Notes: generated by a model from the sequence alone, not told the origin. DNA of 64,000 nt from Epiperipatus broadwayi (GCA_028023455.1 JAQFVV010000321.1:122001-186000); one strand, 5' to 3'; shown: positions 1-13,585, counted from the stretch's first letter. Numbers and translations: made by a program.

Positions 1-1640
1 TCATTTTAGTATTAATTATTAGTATATACATTGTCTCAGCAAGCCATGTGTGTGTGTGTGTGCTTATTTAGTTATTTTCTAATTTATTGATTATTCCCTG
101 AGTCTCATACTTTACCCTGTGCTACTACCAGCTTGCAAATTAAAAGAAACAGAGTGTAACCTCATATATGTCATCAATATAATAGTAAATCACAGAGCAT
201 TAGTGAAGGAACTGAGGTGTGATCTGATTCGAGGTCTCGACCCTTCATCAAGATAAGCTTTGGGATAATTTGCCAAACTCTGGATTCTGTTGTGTGAATG
301 TGCAAATATAAATCATTCTTCAGTTTCCTTATAATTTTTTTTTGTATTTGCCTGTCAAAACAAAAAAAACATTTTAAGTGCTTATTAACTTTCTAAAACC
401 ACATTGAATCACTGGTAATCATTCTTGTATGACTGAAAGAAACCATTCAACAAAATCCTTGAAAATATCTTTATTGTAATGCATAATAATAATATTTCAT
501 GATAATTATTGCAATCTTAAAAATTGGAATAAAAACATTCTTGAAATCTGGCATATATTTCTAAAAAAAAATCCACTATTTTTGAAACAAACATATCACC
601 ATCATATTTGAGAATCTCACATAGATAGAGGTTTATTTATATGCACCCCTTATAATATAGTAGTAAAAAATGATTAAACTTTTTAGAATATTTTTTGATT
701 GAAAATTATATTATCTTTGGGAAAGAAATTATAATGTTAATCTCTTTTTGTTTTAGGTATAATAAATATCTGAAAAATATTTTTTGTTACATTTTTGTAA
801 GATCCCAAAACTTTGTATCAATCATTTATTTTTTAGGATAAGACATCAAGTATAATTTAAAAAAAAAAATAAAGTAAATCTGATTGAACTGATAAATTTG
901 TTTAAATTTATTTTCCTAATATTTATGATAATAACTGACTACTTTTTTTTTCTTTATGTACTTATTAAATTTATTAAAAACCAGTCAATACATAGACAAT
1001 TCCAATATCAATAACAATCAACAATTTCAAACTTTTGGCAAGACAACCTCCTTATAACAATAAATGGAATCCCACTTTAAATTTTGTTATTTTGATACCA
1101 GTGGTTCCAAAGTCTTACTTGTTTTTATTAGTAATGATGAATAAAGTATACAGAAGTGTAATATTGCATTGGCTGTACCTAGTTCTGTTATCTATGTATA
1201 TAATTTTATGACTAGTATGTATCTTTATCACAAGTGGAGACATCTTAGGATAACATGTTAAATAATATATTTAACACCTTATGATAACAAATTAATCTTA
1301 AACAGATTTCCTCCTAAGTAAAACAATTATTCTAAATATCTTTATATTTTTATACTTTTACAAACTAGATTTAAGAGCTTGTAATAGAAAATAAAGAAAG
1401 AGGAGTGACTGAGATGCAATACAATTATCTTCATGCTATACTTGAATATGATTACATTCTTCTTAATGTTTCACAAAATGTATCATTTTATTCCCTTTCT
1501 CTGCATTTTTTATTTTACCATTAATTTATCACATGATTATGTGTTCTTTTGCTCACACAAACTGATAAAACAATAGCAAATTTTTTTCAACAATAATATT
1601 ATTTTGTAGAAAAATTTTCTATTGCTCTAACTTCTTATGT
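1..1640. other. Non-coding, A+T-rich
   Basis: A (TG)n tract lies at 49-62. A weak match to the hairpin family (ATTCGAGGTCTCGACC near 223) and the half palindrome at 995-1041 are the only structures noticed. Confidence 0.6.
995..1041. repeat. Half copy of palindromic family A
   Basis: AGACAATTCCAATATCAATA and CAATCAACAATTTCAAAC match the right arm of 19051-19157 in inverse orientation. No second arm follows, so this is a deleted copy or a single-arm ancestor. Confidence 0.65.
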
Positions 1641-1647
1641 AAAAAAA

Positions 1648-2060
1648 GTGATCATGTGATGGTTTAATGCCAATCCTAGCCAATAGATAATAGTGATGAT
1701 GGTTTTTAAAAAAATAAAGGCACCAAAATATATAGACAGTGAACTGATTTCAAATCTATTATAACTATATAGACAAATTAGCTTGAATTGAAAACATTGC
1801 TGTGTTTTCAGTTTAAGCCAATAGCTTTATAGTTAAACAAAAAGTTAAAAGTGGGTGCTGGAGAAGAGGTGCATTATATCCAAAGATCCAGATGCACTGC
1901 TACAAAATTCGAGGTCTCCTCACTTATAAAGGCTATAAGCTAGAAACTAGTCTGCAGATATTGGATGAGTTAGCACTGGTTATGGGTTATCATGCACAAT
2001 TTTTAGCATCTATTGATTACTAAAACTTACACTATTAGATGGCACTATTATGTGGTAAAA
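1648..2060 (-). mobile_element. Old full-length hairpin-family copy
   Basis: It begins GTGATCATGTGATGG and continues with blocks that are the reverse complement of the middle of the copy at 51364-51822 (CCAAAATATATAGACAGTGA, AATTGAAAACATTGCTGTG). The AGCTAGAAACTAGTCTGCAG block and GGCACTATTATGTGGTAAAA follow. No TSD was recognised. It is diverged. Confidence 0.65.
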
Positions 2061-5000
2061 TCTGCTATTGTTTTGCATTTTTATTTTGTAAATCATTCCT
2101 TTTACTTCCATTATAGATTCAATTTACCTGATGCAATGTGAGATCTGGTGTTCTATCTCATGTAAGCTATCTTTTGTTACAGTATAGAATATATATATAT
2201 ATTGAAATGTTACAGTATAGAATATATATATATATTGAAATGCTTCACCATATGGTTGCATAGCATATATCAGTCAGTTCAATAAAGGTTAAATTGTAAT
2301 TAATTTGCATTTTTATTAAGCTCATCTATTAGTGAGGGTGATATAATGTATATAATGAATACGCATGTGAATATATAACATTCTGTAATTCATGTTAATG
2401 TTAAAACTTTAGTTTAAAAAATTTGAGAAAAATGAACTTTAAAGAGAAAAGTAACATATCTTTGTATCAAATTATTTTTTCTACATTTAAGACAATGCTT
2501 GGTGTAAGGAATATTTTTTTGAATTGATTTAATTAAAAAGATAAATAATTTTCTTACAGTGGTCATTGTCAAAAAAAAATTCCACGAAGCAATTAGCGTC
2601 GAAAGTAATTAATGATTAGAAATACTAGCTTATCTGTAATTATCTGATTAATGTCTGCTTCTAGAAGTTTCTCAGAAAAACAAAGGGACTCTAGCCATAT
2701 AAAAGTCATCAAATTCATTATAAAAGTTACTTAGTTACCTACATACTAACTTATGAGGACACTCTTTCATGATATTGTAAGCTTCCAACTACCTCACTGC
2801 TCGTTGACATTCAACTTGTTCAAAGTAAGAATTTGCAGTGGTTCCATGCAGTTACAGTGTGAAATGCAGCTAATTAACCAAATCAATTGCTACAAATAAA
2901 AAGATCAACTGCTTCTGTAACTACCTGTTAATATGTGTGATTACCCAATAATGAACTCTTATATTCAAGCATGACTCTGTTCATCAGCATGATATAAGCC
3001 ACTAACAAAACCAAATTTCGGATATTGCTGGTTAACAGTCTCCCCACTGAAACATCTTTCTTAACCCTAACTACAAATGGAAAGAAATACACGAATTGGA
3101 TCTTCAAATAAACATACGTACATTCAATTGGACCATTAAATACAAAAGTCTGCAACCCAAAAGATTTACGGTGCTATATGAGAATTTTAATCATATTCAG
3201 TAACCCAGGCATTATTCAATTTTATATTTAGAGACATGCATACTTATTGTAAAATAATTATTGTTATATTTAAATATTAGATGACTTTCTCATATTGATT
3301 TAATTTAATACTAGTATACTCTATTATATGTGTATAATTAATTTTCTTATATGCAGGAATTTTTTATTATTATATCTTAAGAATACAAGTATATCAAACT
3401 TTCATTAAGTTGACAATTGAATATTATTGATTTAAAACAAGTTTATGATCGTTAGTATAAGAAATGTTAGCTGAAATGTATTTTTTTTACTTAATTTTAT
3501 CAATATACAATTTGATTTCCATATTATTAATAATTCATTTTATGGATGTGTTATTTATTTTATTGTTTGTCATTATATTTTAGGAGTACGTATTAAATAT
3601 TCCTCTAAAGTTTTGCCAGTTTAGAATATAAATAAATATAATCAGTTTAGAATATATAAAAAAAAAGGTTTAAAATTAGTTTTTGTTACTAAAAGTTATC
3701 AGATTCTTTCCCTTCCTTCATGTCAAGTATTAGAAATCTAAATGTTTTTTGATTAACATTTTTTAAAAGTAACAGTTGTAATAAAGTTTTTGAATTAACG
3801 TTTTTATAAAGAATGTTTAAAAACTATAAACAGATATTTATATATGTGCTAAAAGTATAGGATAGGATGCCTTGTGCGCTATGTTTTATTTTAGTTTATA
3901 AACGAATGTGATTGTCTGTTTGTGGGTGTGGGTATAAAACATTTTTATAAAGATCACTTTTTATTTAGTTAGTTATATGGATTTTCTTTTTACTTAGCCA
4001 CGTTTCTAGCAGGCTGATTTTATTATCTCGTGTAATCTGGGTCGTCTACTGATTGAACCGCAGTTGTTTTTATTCTTGCACAGGCAAGTTTTAAAACAGC
4101 ACTTCAAACCTTGTTTTATAATTACTGCTATATATGACAAATCCTTAGTAGCCTTTGATCCACAATGGTTCAGCCAAGCTCATATTTCGATATTCCTTTT
4201 TTAACGTGGATTACTTACTACTTGAATTGCGGTTTTTAGTTATTTTGCTAAATTCCCCTGCCTCTTTTTTATATATATCATTTCTGACCCTTGTTATTTT
4301 TCTTTATTTTCTAGTGGGATAGATCTGATCACACAAATAAGATAGACTGTCTTAACAATCGTTAAATACACATGTATAGTAAGAACCATTACCGAAAGAC
4401 TATTTTATAATTAAATCAAAAGGGGAGAGGTTAAATTAATTGTCAAAGCTATCTATTAAGTCATAGTATTTAATTAAAACCAGCCGTAAATGAAGTTTAT
4501 TCATACATATGTTTTTTGTATTTGCTTTTTATTTTTTTATCACTATTTAATAAACATTATTATTAATAATTTAATTTGTTGAAGTTTGTTTGCTGTTGTC
4601 TGTCTATCAATTATTTATTGAGTAAGAATCTCTTTCTCTAAGCTGAGCTAAACTAATAATTAAGTAATAAAGGTACATCAGGACAGTCATCATTAACGTT
4701 ATCTAGGCACAAAAATAAATTATCCAAAAGTCTGGTAGTGCCCTCCAGTGTTAGATATATGGATGGCTGTCCAATATAAATATTTCATTCTTTACTGATA
4801 AACAGTTATTTGACTATACTTGATCTCTAATACTTTAGTATCATCACAACATTTTATCACAGTTTGTAGAAATTTAGTATTTCTTACTTCCTTTTCAGAA
4901 TAGATTATTTTTTTCTAACTTTAGAATCAGTCCAATTAATTTAAATAAGAAACAGATTTATAAGATGATTCATGTTGACTGAAATCAATAAGAAGATAAT

Positions 5001-5099
5001 TGCTACTCTATTAACAATTCCAAGATATCCAGTACAAATAAGCAGCAATTTATCAATAAATTTTGTATTAAAGCAAGACAATTAAGAAGAAAAGAAGCA
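2061..5099. other. Non-coding, nothing recognised
   Basis: Apart from the 34-bp tandem at 2175-2242 I see only A+T-rich sequence. The 75-codon minus frame at 2928-3155 has no family resemblance. Confidence 0.6.
2175..2242. repeat. 34-bp tandem duplication
   Basis: Two exact copies begin TGTTACAGTATAGAATATAT at 2175 and 2209. Confidence 0.9.
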
Positions 5100-6665
5100 A
5101 TATGAAAATTTATTTAAATGATCGGCTAAGAAGAATTGAATATTAAGAGTTTTGTAAAATGTTAAGAGAAAGAACTAATTATGATATAAGAAAATATAAT
5201 TGTGAATTGCAAAGAAAAACTATAGCAGAGAATAAGAATCTTGAAAATGTAAAACTGTATCTTGATATTGGAAAGTTGTTTCAGTAATAAGAAGAAAAAA
5301 TAGAACTATTACTAAAAAGAGAGTTGGCATTATGAGATTTTGTGGAAGAGTTCTATGAAGAACTATATAGTAATAATTTCTACATTTTATGAATTGCATG
5401 TATTTTAAATGAAGAGGTGAAAAACACAATGAAATCTGTGAAGAAAGGAATAGCTTCGAAAATAAAGGATATATTTTCAATGTATTTAAAAAAAAGCAAA
5501 TAAAGATATAGAAAAACTTTCAACCCAATAATGAAAAATATAATAGTAAAATTGATATTTAGCAAGGTAATAAGGAAGATATTAGAAATTATGGACATAT
5601 AAGTTTTACATAACCTCTTTATTAAGATAATTAGAACTTGTCTACAGCAAATTAGCCTCAAACTAACCCAAAAAACATACTGGATTTAAAATTACTGCAG
5701 TACATTTACATTCAAATATTGAGAAAAGTTATAGGAAAAAAAAACAATGAATCTGAATTGTCATTATAATTTGGATTTGTAGATGATCAAAAGGAATTTG
5801 ATTCTAAAAGCATTTTTATTGTCATTAAAGTTTTGAACCATCAAAATATAGAGAGATGTTATATTTTAAATATTAATGATAGTGCAACCACAGTAATTAG
5901 ATTGCACAGATATACTAATGAGAACATTGAAAGAATGGCTATGCCTCCAAAACTTTCTACAGCAGTTTTATAATAAGTATTTTGTGAGTTAAATTGGTGA
6001 ACTAAAGGAATAAGTAAATGATTATTTAAATCATCTAGATTTTGCAGATGGAGTTACAATTGTTTTTTTTTTTGCAAATAATGCATAACAGCATCAGTAA
6101 ATGTTGCAAGAATTATCAAATAAAAGTAAGGTCTAATGTAGATGGAAATTTTATGGATGAAATTAATCATAGAATTAAACTTGGATGCAATGTGTTTGGT
6201 AGAAATTGTATTAAAATATGTCTATGAGTTTGAAAAAGGAAGATTTTTAATAAATGTGTTTTACCAGTTCTTACATATGAATATGATATTTGGACACTTA
6301 ACAGAAAAGGAATTCAGAGATTTCAGACCATTTCATACATTATGGAGAGATATATATTTGGAGCAAAAAGGAAAAATAAAATAAAATACATGGCTGAGAA
6401 AAGTAAAAGATATTACTGACTTCATTGGAAAAATCAAGATACAAAATTGGTGCTGGGTAGACATTTTTAGAAGAGATGATAATATATGGACATTTGAAGT
6501 TTTAAAGCAGATCCCAAGAGAAGGTAAAATATGTGAGATGATGAAGTAAAGAAGGTTTGCTAATGTATGTGAGAAGAATGGTTATGGATCAGAGAAATTG
6601 GATTAAATTTGGAAAGACTATCCAGCAGTTGAATGATAATAGTTGAAAATGGTTATGATGATTCT
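5100..6665 (+). pseudogene. Old RTE-like LINE copy
   Basis: Read on the plus strand with many stops and shifts, this resembles the LINE at 40981-42596. Traces of EEFYEELYSNN, NEEVKNTMKSVKKG, FGFVDDQKEFDS, LNHQNIE, RLHRYTNENIE, PKLSTAVL, WMKLIIELNLD and RDIYLEQK appear in the expected order. It ends in a tail with GATGAT near 6660. Short minus-strand open frames at 5220-5661 are antisense artefacts of this copy. The edges are approximate. Confidence 0.75.
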
Positions 6666-8129
6666 AGTATTTCAATTTCAAAGTTACATAACTTTAATGA
6701 ACCTTTACATCATTAAAATGAGATGGCAATTTATGGAATCTTGGCATGTAAATTGACTATAGCTTCTACTGTCTGAACTGAGAATGTTTTTTTTTCAATC
6801 TTTTTTAATTATACAAAAAAAAAGTAATATCAAGATCATACTAATAATTATTTTTACATTATCTTTTACTTATTGTAATTTGTGTGAAATTAGTGGGATA
6901 TATGTGTAGAAACAAACGTTTCATTGAATATTTTTTTATACTGGATTTATAAGAGAGGACATGCAATTTTTTTTTTTTTTAAATTTAAAAAATAGATTTT
7001 GTTTAAAATCATATTAACAAAATTAAAATATTTTTTTTTTTTTAAAAAATTACCAAAAATTGATAAGACATGACCTGTTTAACTTTAAGGCTAGAATTTG
7101 TCCAGCTAAATGCTTATTTTCTAGCAGAAGATGGGTTGCACAAACATTAAAATAAATATTACTTAAATGTTAATGAGTTAAATTAGATTTTACTTCAAAT
7201 AATCTAATTATGATGCAATCAGTTAGGAATAGAATTAGTAATATCAGAATTTTTTGCAAAATATTTATTAGTGAACAAGAATTGACTCTAACAAAGAAAT
7301 CATAATTAATAATTTTTGATGCACCAGTTACAATATAGATACAACCAGTTTTGATTTATAAAAATAGAGGATTGTTTGAAGTGTTAGTATTCAGTCATTT
7401 ATAGTTAAAATCTGCAAAGCACATGTGCAACAGCTTAATGCTGTTTAACTATTACAGTTTATAAACATCGCGCACTATATAAGATAATTGATTTATTTAA
7501 ATAACATATTATAACTCAACTCTAGGTGTTACTGAAAGAATAATGTTAGAGTGATATGCAAGATTTTACATTATTCTCTTGCTCTATACTTTTAGAGATA
7601 AAATTATCTTGGTCAATAGAATTATTTCATTTTAGTAAAAAATCCTAGATGCATTTATTAATAATGGGTATATATACTTGGTTTTTGTGTTATCTGAAAT
7701 GCTGAGGTGGCATGATCTAGGATTATATCTAGAACTAGGAAAAATGGTTTTGCAAAAAATCTACATTTTTCTCTGAACATATATGATTTGATTCTGGGAT
7801 CATTTGTGAACAATTAACATCAACATTTATTATACAGGCATTTAATTTTTAGATATTCATGCTTTTTAATATTTAATAGACGAAATTCCTTAATTAATTA
7901 TACTGTTATATAACAAATTTACTTCTTCAGTTCCATTATCTAATTCAAGCATGCATAATTATTAGATGCTAAAGAGTAATGCTTAATAAATCCTTATCCA
8001 ATGCTGTTTTATCTTCTCAGATTAATTTCTAACTTATGTTTTCAGTGATGAATTTTGGATGTTTCTAACATGGATTTTGTCAATAAGGGATTCTGTATCT
8101 AAGGTAACTTTTTTATAGCACTCACCCAC
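6666..8129. other. Non-coding, nothing recognised
   Basis: The stretch has homopolymer T and A runs near 6786-7050, and otherwise unremarkable A+T-rich DNA. Confidence 0.6.
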
Positions 8130-11050
8130 CCCCCTTACATTATCAAGCTATAATTCCAAAAGTTCCACATGGTTTGAAATCCATACCTATTCTCTTATAT
8201 ATACATATAAAACTCACATCAAATTCAAAATATATATATATATATTGGTGTCATCACTTTTTCAATGATTATAGTTACCTGTTCCTTGACATAATTTCTT
8301 AAGTTTACATTAGTAGGCATAATAGGAAAAGAAATAGATTTGCTATATAAAATTTTATAAATTGGGGTCATGTGCTATTTTATTACTTCATTGCACTATT
8401 TCAATTAAAATCTTTAATATATGGTAATTATATACACAATCCCTTTTATGTTCTTAACTACTATTTTTACAGAAATAGTTTTATGTGATACACAGATAAT
8501 GGAATCAAGTGCATATACATAAGCACATACAATAAAATCTTTCTTCAGAAGTCATTTTTTTAATGAATCACAGATGTAATTACAAAGTATCATAAGCAGT
8601 TCTTTGTTGGTCTTAGTGGTGCTATGAATTCTGAACTTTTCTATGGTACTAAAATTTTTTATTTCCTCTGACATTACTCTAGTTGAATATTTCTCTTATG
8701 GTTAAGTGACTTCTGGAGTAATGATGTATGGACTGCTGCTTGGGGAAACTTTTTGCATTGTGATGTGTAATTTGTATATATTATATCATCTCAGATTCTT
8801 TTATTTCTACTATCTACCCAGATAGAAACATGATAAGAGCTTCTAAATACTTTTTTGCTAGATCAGTCTTTTATCATCAATTTTACATTACTTTTTTTCT
8901 CTTTTGGCTATTTCCTAATTGTTTCTAATAATTTCAACTGCAATTTTATCTCTTCCTATTCAGCAGCAGCAATTTAACTGGAGACTTTCTAGTTGCTGCT
9001 GCTGATATACTATGTTTCTGGAGTGAAACTATGTGCATCATTTTTTGTTTGTTACATGAGCTCTTTTTAGAACATTTTTCAATTGGCATCATTTGTTAAT
9101 CTGTTAGATGTATTGTAATAAATTACAAGTATATTTGATTTCTCATTCCTTATATATAATCTTCAAATTTGGCTGAAATAAAAAATGTTCTATGATTTTT
9201 CTGCAGAACTATGATAAATGAAAATGTTTTTTAATTTAGATTGTCTTCTTTGAATTAGTGTTTATAAACTCAGCCCAAGTTAAATATGTACCTTTGATCA
9301 CAAACATATCCCATAAATGACTGCATGACCATTTTATAATAATGTAATGGATTTACGTGGATCTTATTATGTATCACTGCTAGATTAGTTTTGCCATTTT
9401 TTAATAAACTACATTTTTTTATACTGTTGCTGGTCATTAGACAGTCATAAGCTGTAGTCTTTGTTCTAACTATGTCAAGGCAAGTATGATGTAGTAGTTC
9501 TGGAATTTGTTTTCAGTCTTGGCAGTATCAAGTTCGGCAGTCTACTGATGCAATATAGCAAGCCTTGTCTAACATATCATGTTCTGTTTACCAGCATTGC
9601 AGTCAATCCATCAATATAATAAATCTAATTCTAGCTTCATTTTATCTGAAATCCCCAGAGTATTTACATGCCATCTTGTAATCAAGTTCAAAGTAATAGC
9701 CTGTCAGATTTATCCAATGTAGCATTCTTTAATGCAGGTCATCTGCTACCAATTTATTCCTAAACAAAATTGTAAGTGGTGGTTTGTTGTCAACAAAGAT
9801 GGCAGCCAATGCTTTCTTATCTGATTAATTGTAATTCTCTGCAGTGAACATTTTTCAAGATGCAAAAGCTATTTCATCTTAGTTTTAGTAAAAATATTCA
9901 TTGTTACTATGTTCCCCAGTTTTATTACCAAGCTATTTTAGCAAATCATGATGCTCCCTATATGTGCTGCCTTTAAAAATAAAAAAAATTGAAATAGTTC
10001 ATTAGATCTTATAATGTTTGTCATTATTTAACATTTTAAATTAATACAATCTTATCTCAGATGGTTTTTTTTACTCAAACTTGTAATGCTATATTCTAAG
10101 AATTTCAATTGCCTCACAGAATTTATTTTAGCTCCTAATTTAGAAAACTGATTACAAACTATTATCAATTAATCTTTTATGGAAGATTCCAAATTGATCA
10201 ATACTAGAATATAAGCAAAATCATGCCTTTCCATGTATTGGTATAATGTATCTATTTTGGCACTAAAAATATTGGGAAGTTTTTACAACTCTGAAAGGTT
10301 ATCTGTTATAATTAAGATCAATCTGCAAAATAATTGTTAGCATCTCTTTTTTTGACATGGTCTTTTATTAAAATTTGTATTTACACTGTGGATTCCAATT
10401 CAGCTAATAATGGATGTGGCCTTGCTGTTGGTACCTTGCCAGATTCTGTTAACACCTATATTTTTCCAGTGTGTGGAAGGTATCTTACAATATTTATATA
10501 GCACAAATTTTGGTTCTTCATATGGAATTTTTTTTGCAGATATGAAATAAAATTTTGTTTTTTGCTAAGCAGGGATAAAAATTATTGGGGGGGGGGCGAG
10601 TAGGACTTTATTATGCAAATTTTGCTATCAAGATGGTTAAAACACTATCTGCCTATTATCAGATTTATATTGCTTTAGAGTATATATGTGTATAATGTAA
10701 AATTTTAATTGCCCATTTAGACTAGCACTTGAATGACATTTTAAAATTTGTTTCATGTGCTTGTCTTAGACAGAATAGCGAATTTGAGAATTGAAAGTTA
10801 ATGACTGCTAATCCTGCCATGTTAATGAAACTCTCACTCCATTATCGATTTCTATAGAAACTGGTTTGCTAGAGATTTTGATAACATTATTTTCCAGGAT
10901 TTTACATTTCTGTGTTCTTTACATAATGTAAGTGGGCTTTCACTCCAATTTTTATTCTAAGCTATATTTTAGTTAAGTGATCTGTATTTAATATTCAAAG
11001 CCCATTTGTTTTCTTGTTTGAGCCTTTCTATAATAAACGGTTTTGCTTTT
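8130..11050 (-). pseudogene. Heavily decayed Gypsy-like pol relic
   Basis: On the minus strand near 9850-9760 a broken RNase H-like block can be read (SDKKALAAIFVDNK, then PPLTILFRNKL), preceded at higher coordinates by FLEYSIT-like RT remnants near 10100. A G-rich run AAGGGGGGTGGGTGAG on the minus strand near 8140-8120 could be the purine tract. No frame is open. The limits and the family are uncertain. Confidence 0.45.
8961..9004. repeat. Short CAG/CTG hairpin
   Basis: CAGCAGCAGCAA (8961-8972) is matched by its inverse TTGCTGCTGCTG (8993-9004) with a 20-base loop. It lies inside the decayed Gypsy-like relic and may be chance or a microsatellite-type inversion. Confidence 0.6.
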
Positions 11051-12690
11051 ACAGTTTCATTGATAACTGTAGAGTTCCTACGATACTGTGTTCCTTAAAC
11101 TTTTTTGATTGGTATAGAACTATCTCATTAGCACCATTATTTATGTAGTGTTGCAGCTGCAAAACAAATCATTGGCATTGAGCAACAAGCAAAATATTGT
11201 ACATCAAATTCAGAAAGGATAATAAAGAATAAAATACGTTGTATGTGAGCTTTCAACATAAACTGACGCTATTTTATTAGTATATGTAATTTGCATGTGC
11301 TCAGGTCAGGGGAAAAAAAATGGCTGCCAAATATTAAAATTTTTTGATTAATTTACATTTCTGTTTGTTCATACTTTACTTTGGATAGTGTACAATAGAA
11401 ATTGCATAGTTCTCAGCTCTACTGTATTGTTTATCTATTCCTAAATGTTTACTTCATATCTTAATTATTCAAAATGTGTAACTTATATAAAATATTAATG
11501 TCATAAATCTTTTCATATTATTTATCTCTATTTCTAAAGAAATTTAATTCATAGCTTAATTTTTAATTATTCAAAATAAATGTCATTAAGGAAGCACGTA
11601 GAAATTATTATATGAAGGAAGAGATAATCTTGTAAGATAAGTTTTTTAATATTATTTTTGAAATATTTTATGTTGAATAAAATTGTGTTATTATTCTATA
11701 AAATACATCCTTGGTGGTTGAGTTTCATGTCTTAGTAGATTGGTTTAATGAGATATATGTTAATGGAAAGATGAATAAAGGATATGTGCATATAGTCTTC
11801 TTTATTATATTTACTTTTATGGCATCACACTATGGAAAAAAATTTAATTAACCAGTCAATATTTACTTTTTTAAATATATTTCTGTTTGGATTGGTAAGT
11901 TATATGTGCACTAGTCATATAGGGTGCAAAATTTATGAGCACTATAGCCCACATTAGTTAAAGGGAAATATTTATCAATTATTTTAATTAGTCATGTTAT
12001 GTATATATCTCATGTAGTTTTCATAGACAATTCTATCACAAAACATCTAGTAGTAAAAGTGGAGCAGCAACGAGATAGTGGAAAAGAGAAAATATTGGTC
12101 AATGAAATTGCGTTACCAAAAACTGTTGAGCTGATCCTATGACTATAATATATACATATCTCTTCATTTTCATTACTATGAACATACTTTTTAATTGAAT
12201 ATTCCTTTTAATAAGCACTTATTTACAACAATCAATCTTTCAATAAATATGTAAATGATTATTAATTATTTTTCAGTATAGATTATATAATTTTAGATTT
12301 AATAAAATTCAAACATTTCATATCTATTAATCTCATCTTAAGAGCCATTAGTATGTATATATATATATATATATATTTGAGTGTCTGCAACCATAAACTC
12401 TGGCATTAATTATAGTTCTTAAAAATATACATAGACATGAATATTTTCATCATAAAAGTTATGCTTAGTTTTGAGAATTATCAAAATATTTTTAGCTTGA
12501 TATAAATTGCCATATAAGTGTATACTTGTCAGCATGCATACATTTGTATATTTGTAATTTTGCATATATATATATATGAAAGAAAGTTACTGTTAACACT
12601 AATTGAAATAATTATACAAATATATAAACCATTATATGTGATGTGATGTACTGTGGCTTCTCCTTAAATGAAGTCAAGAATATCTGAGCA
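11051..12690. other. Non-coding, nothing recognised
   Basis: A (TA)n tract lies near 12355. There are no reading frames and no recognised repeats. Confidence 0.6.
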
Positions 12691-12828
12691 ATTATGCAAT
12701 TACAAATATCCAGTAACGCCCTCTGTTTAAAAGTTAATAGCGAATTTCAAAATGATTTTGAAGTTCGCTATTATTGAGATATAGACTTTTAAACAGAGGG
12801 CGTTACTAGATATTTATAATTGTATAAT
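12691..12828. mobile_element. Nearly perfect palindromic MITE-like repeat
   Basis: Both arms carry ACGCCCTCTGTTTAAAAG and its inverse, with an inner pair AATAGCGAATTTCAAAAT / ATTTTGAAGTTCGCTATT. Almost the whole 138 bp folds back. It lies just beyond the polyadenylation signals after the SECIS candidate. Confidence 0.75.
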
Positions 12829-12898
12829 GGTTTATATATATGTTTTTGTTGTTCACCTTGAGAATGAGAACACTAACAAAAAGTGATTTAAAATAGGT

Positions 12899-12912
12899 TT
12901 TATTTATTTATT
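12899..12912 (-). terminator. Clustered polyadenylation signals
   Basis: Three overlapping AATAAA hexamers on the minus strand (12904-12899, 12908-12903, 12912-12907) lie about 90 nt past the SECIS candidate. A single AATAAA lies closer, at 12980-12975. In such A+T-rich DNA this hexamer is common by chance, so the call depends on the SECIS. Confidence 0.35.
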
Positions 12913-13000
12913 TTACCTTTCTGAAAGGTAAAATGTCCATAAAGTAAATCAATATAGAAATATAAAATAAAACATTTATTTTACAATTAAAAAAATATTG

Positions 13001-13066
13001 AAAGTCTTTAATAATTCATCAATCCTACCCCGTCACTGCTTGAGAGTTAGGACATCATGAAAAGAC
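13001..13066 (-). promoter_or_regulatory. Candidate SECIS element
   Basis: On the minus strand, GUCUUU pairs with AAAGAC (helix I), and UUC pairs with GAA directly next to a tandem non-Watson-Crick quartet formed by AUGA (13058-13055) and UGAU (13021-13018). Helix II is G-U, UCCUA/UAGGA, a bulged A, then CUCU/GGGG. The apical loop then opens with AA (13041-13040), 13 nt after AUGA. This is the layout of an animal SECIS (quartet, helix of about 10-13 bp, unpaired AA). The stretch is clearly more G+C-rich than its surroundings. Its position downstream of SELENON on the same strand supports it; the 4.5-kb distance is a caution. Confidence 0.6.
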
Positions 13067-13286
13067 TGTCAAAAATAACGAGAATAAAAATACTCTGAAG
13101 TTATTTACAAAATTCAATTGCTGCCTCACTGGGATATTAAATAAAAAATCACACTTTTATTACATTCATTACTATAAAATATAACATTAGTTTTTAAAAA
13201 AGAAAAATTGTGTAAACAATATATCTAGGAAACTTTTTATTCAGTGAGCATTAAAATCATTCTTATATATAAGCGTATTAATTTTA

Positions 13287-13585
13287 ATATAATATTAATA
13301 TCAATTATGTTCTTTATTACTTTTTACAATGCTTTTTTACAATCCACTACTGCCAGTTTCAACTGCCACAGCAATCTTCTTCAGAACTATAACAAAAACA
13401 ATACAAATATACATGAACATATACTTTTACATTATGTATATATATTCTATTTTATATGTTCATGTATATTTGTATTCATACATTTGTATTGTGTTTGTTA
13501 TAGTTCTAGAAAAGATTACTGGCGCAATTGAAACTGTCAATATTGTAAAAAGTAATAAAGAACATAGATGATATTAATATTATAT
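13287..13585. mobile_element. 300-bp palindromic repeat next to the SECIS
   Basis: Left-arm blocks TTATTACTTTTTACAAT, CAGTTTCAACTG, ATAACAAAAACAATACAAAT and ATACATGAACATATA are matched in reverse order in the right arm (TATATGTTCATGTATATTTG ... ATTGTAAAAAGTAATAAAG). Small open frames on the plus strand here are artefacts. On the transcript this would be a long hairpin upstream of the SECIS candidate. Confidence 0.75.

Noticed and set aside
13244-13571. Two overlapping small plus-strand frames
   Set aside because: They lie inside a 300-bp palindrome and have low-complexity composition.
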